The notes under the pieces were generated by a model. It was given only the letters and a program-made list of their open reading frames with translations, was not told where the DNA came from and ran no database searches. 6,826 nucleotides of DNA from Verrucomicrobiales bacterium (GTDB lineage Bacteria > Verrucomicrobiota > Verrucomicrobiia > Verrucomicrobiales > DEV007). The stretch covers positions 1-6,826 of the forward strand of contig JAKMGR010000099.1 of assembly GCA_022424805.1 (NCBI GenBank). The letters run 5' to 3'. The position numbers and the translations under genes are program-made. Positions 6,710-6,826 of this stretch are shown piece by piece. Each line of letters begins with the position of its first letter. The first letter of the stretch is position 1.

Positions 6710-6826
6710 TTACTCTCCAAACTCCTGAATAGCTTCCAGAAATGGGGTGATATACTTCTCCGCTTTCTTGGGGCCGACGCCGCGAATCTTCAGGGCCTGA
6801 GCTTCGGAGGTCGGGCGCAGGCGTGT
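6710..6826 (-). CDS. C-terminal fragment of a gene ending in an HRDC-like domain (partial)
   Basis: The window edge cuts this gene; only its last 38 codons and a TAA stop (6710-6712) are visible. The peptide begins TRLRPTSEAQALKIRGVGPK and ends KYITPFLEAIQEFGE. The order RPTS, then a short helix, then the hairpin GVGPKKAEKY, then FLEAI is the usual end of an HRDC domain. HRDC is a helical nucleic-acid-binding module found at the C-terminus of RecQ-type helicases, in RNase D and in some stand-alone proteins. From this fragment I cannot say which parent protein it belongs to. It reads in the same direction as the operon but is separated from it by 116 bp, so it may or may not be co-transcribed. 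Confidence 0.65.
   Translation of the reverse strand, partial: TRLRPTSEAQALKIRGVGPKKAEKYITPFLEAIQEFGE

Noticed and set aside
6703..6716. Small inverted repeat AGAGT/ACTCT around the stop of the HRDC-like gene
   Set aside because: The stem is only five bp and no T-run follows on the minus strand, so it is not a credible terminator.
1..6826. Search by eye for tRNA or rRNA genes, CRISPR arrays, insertion sequences, toxin-antitoxin or defence genes
   Set aside because: No direct-repeat array, transposase motif, tRNA-like fold or defence domain was seen; nearly all sequence is accounted for by housekeeping and envelope genes.

Overview
The window reads as ordinary chromosomal DNA from a Gram-negative bacterium, most likely of the Planctomycetes-Verrucomicrobia group and by overall feel Verrucomicrobiota. 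That assignment is an inference. It rests on the secreted PQQ-like propeller opening with a DWPRFRG motif, the style of the NadB and HRDC sequences, and the weak use of Shine-Dalgarno sites. Every convincing gene lies on the minus strand, so transcription runs from high to low coordinates.

Layout in transcription order. The right edge (6710-6826) holds the last 38 codons of a gene ending in an HRDC-like helix-hairpin-helix segment. A 116-bp gap follows, carrying a perfect 20-bp palindrome (6613-6632) that looks like an operator. Then comes a tightly packed four-gene run: an exported eight-bladed PQQ-like beta-propeller protein (5334-6593), pantothenate synthetase panC (4471-5331), an MscS-superfamily mechanosensitive channel (2940-4478) and L-aspartate oxidase nadB (1333-2943). 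Neighbouring genes in this run overlap by 4-8 bp or are 2 bp apart, so they almost certainly form one translationally coupled operon. After a 179-bp AT-richer gap, a GTG-started gene (179-1153) encodes an exported protein whose second half fits a double-psi beta-barrel (RlpA-like) pattern. The left 178 bp hold no gene I can support.

Functionally, the operon combines two cofactor biosynthesis steps with two envelope proteins. PanC makes pantothenate, the CoA precursor, and NadB makes iminoaspartate for NAD. Both pathways draw on L-aspartate, because the beta-alanine used by PanC normally comes from aspartate decarboxylation. The channel and the propeller act in the envelope and have no obvious metabolic link to the enzymes. 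I found no mobile element, CRISPR array, tRNA, rRNA or defence-type system, and nothing that amounts to a clearly new biological system. The points most worth checking are the palindrome, the divergent barrel protein and the mixed gene content of the operon.
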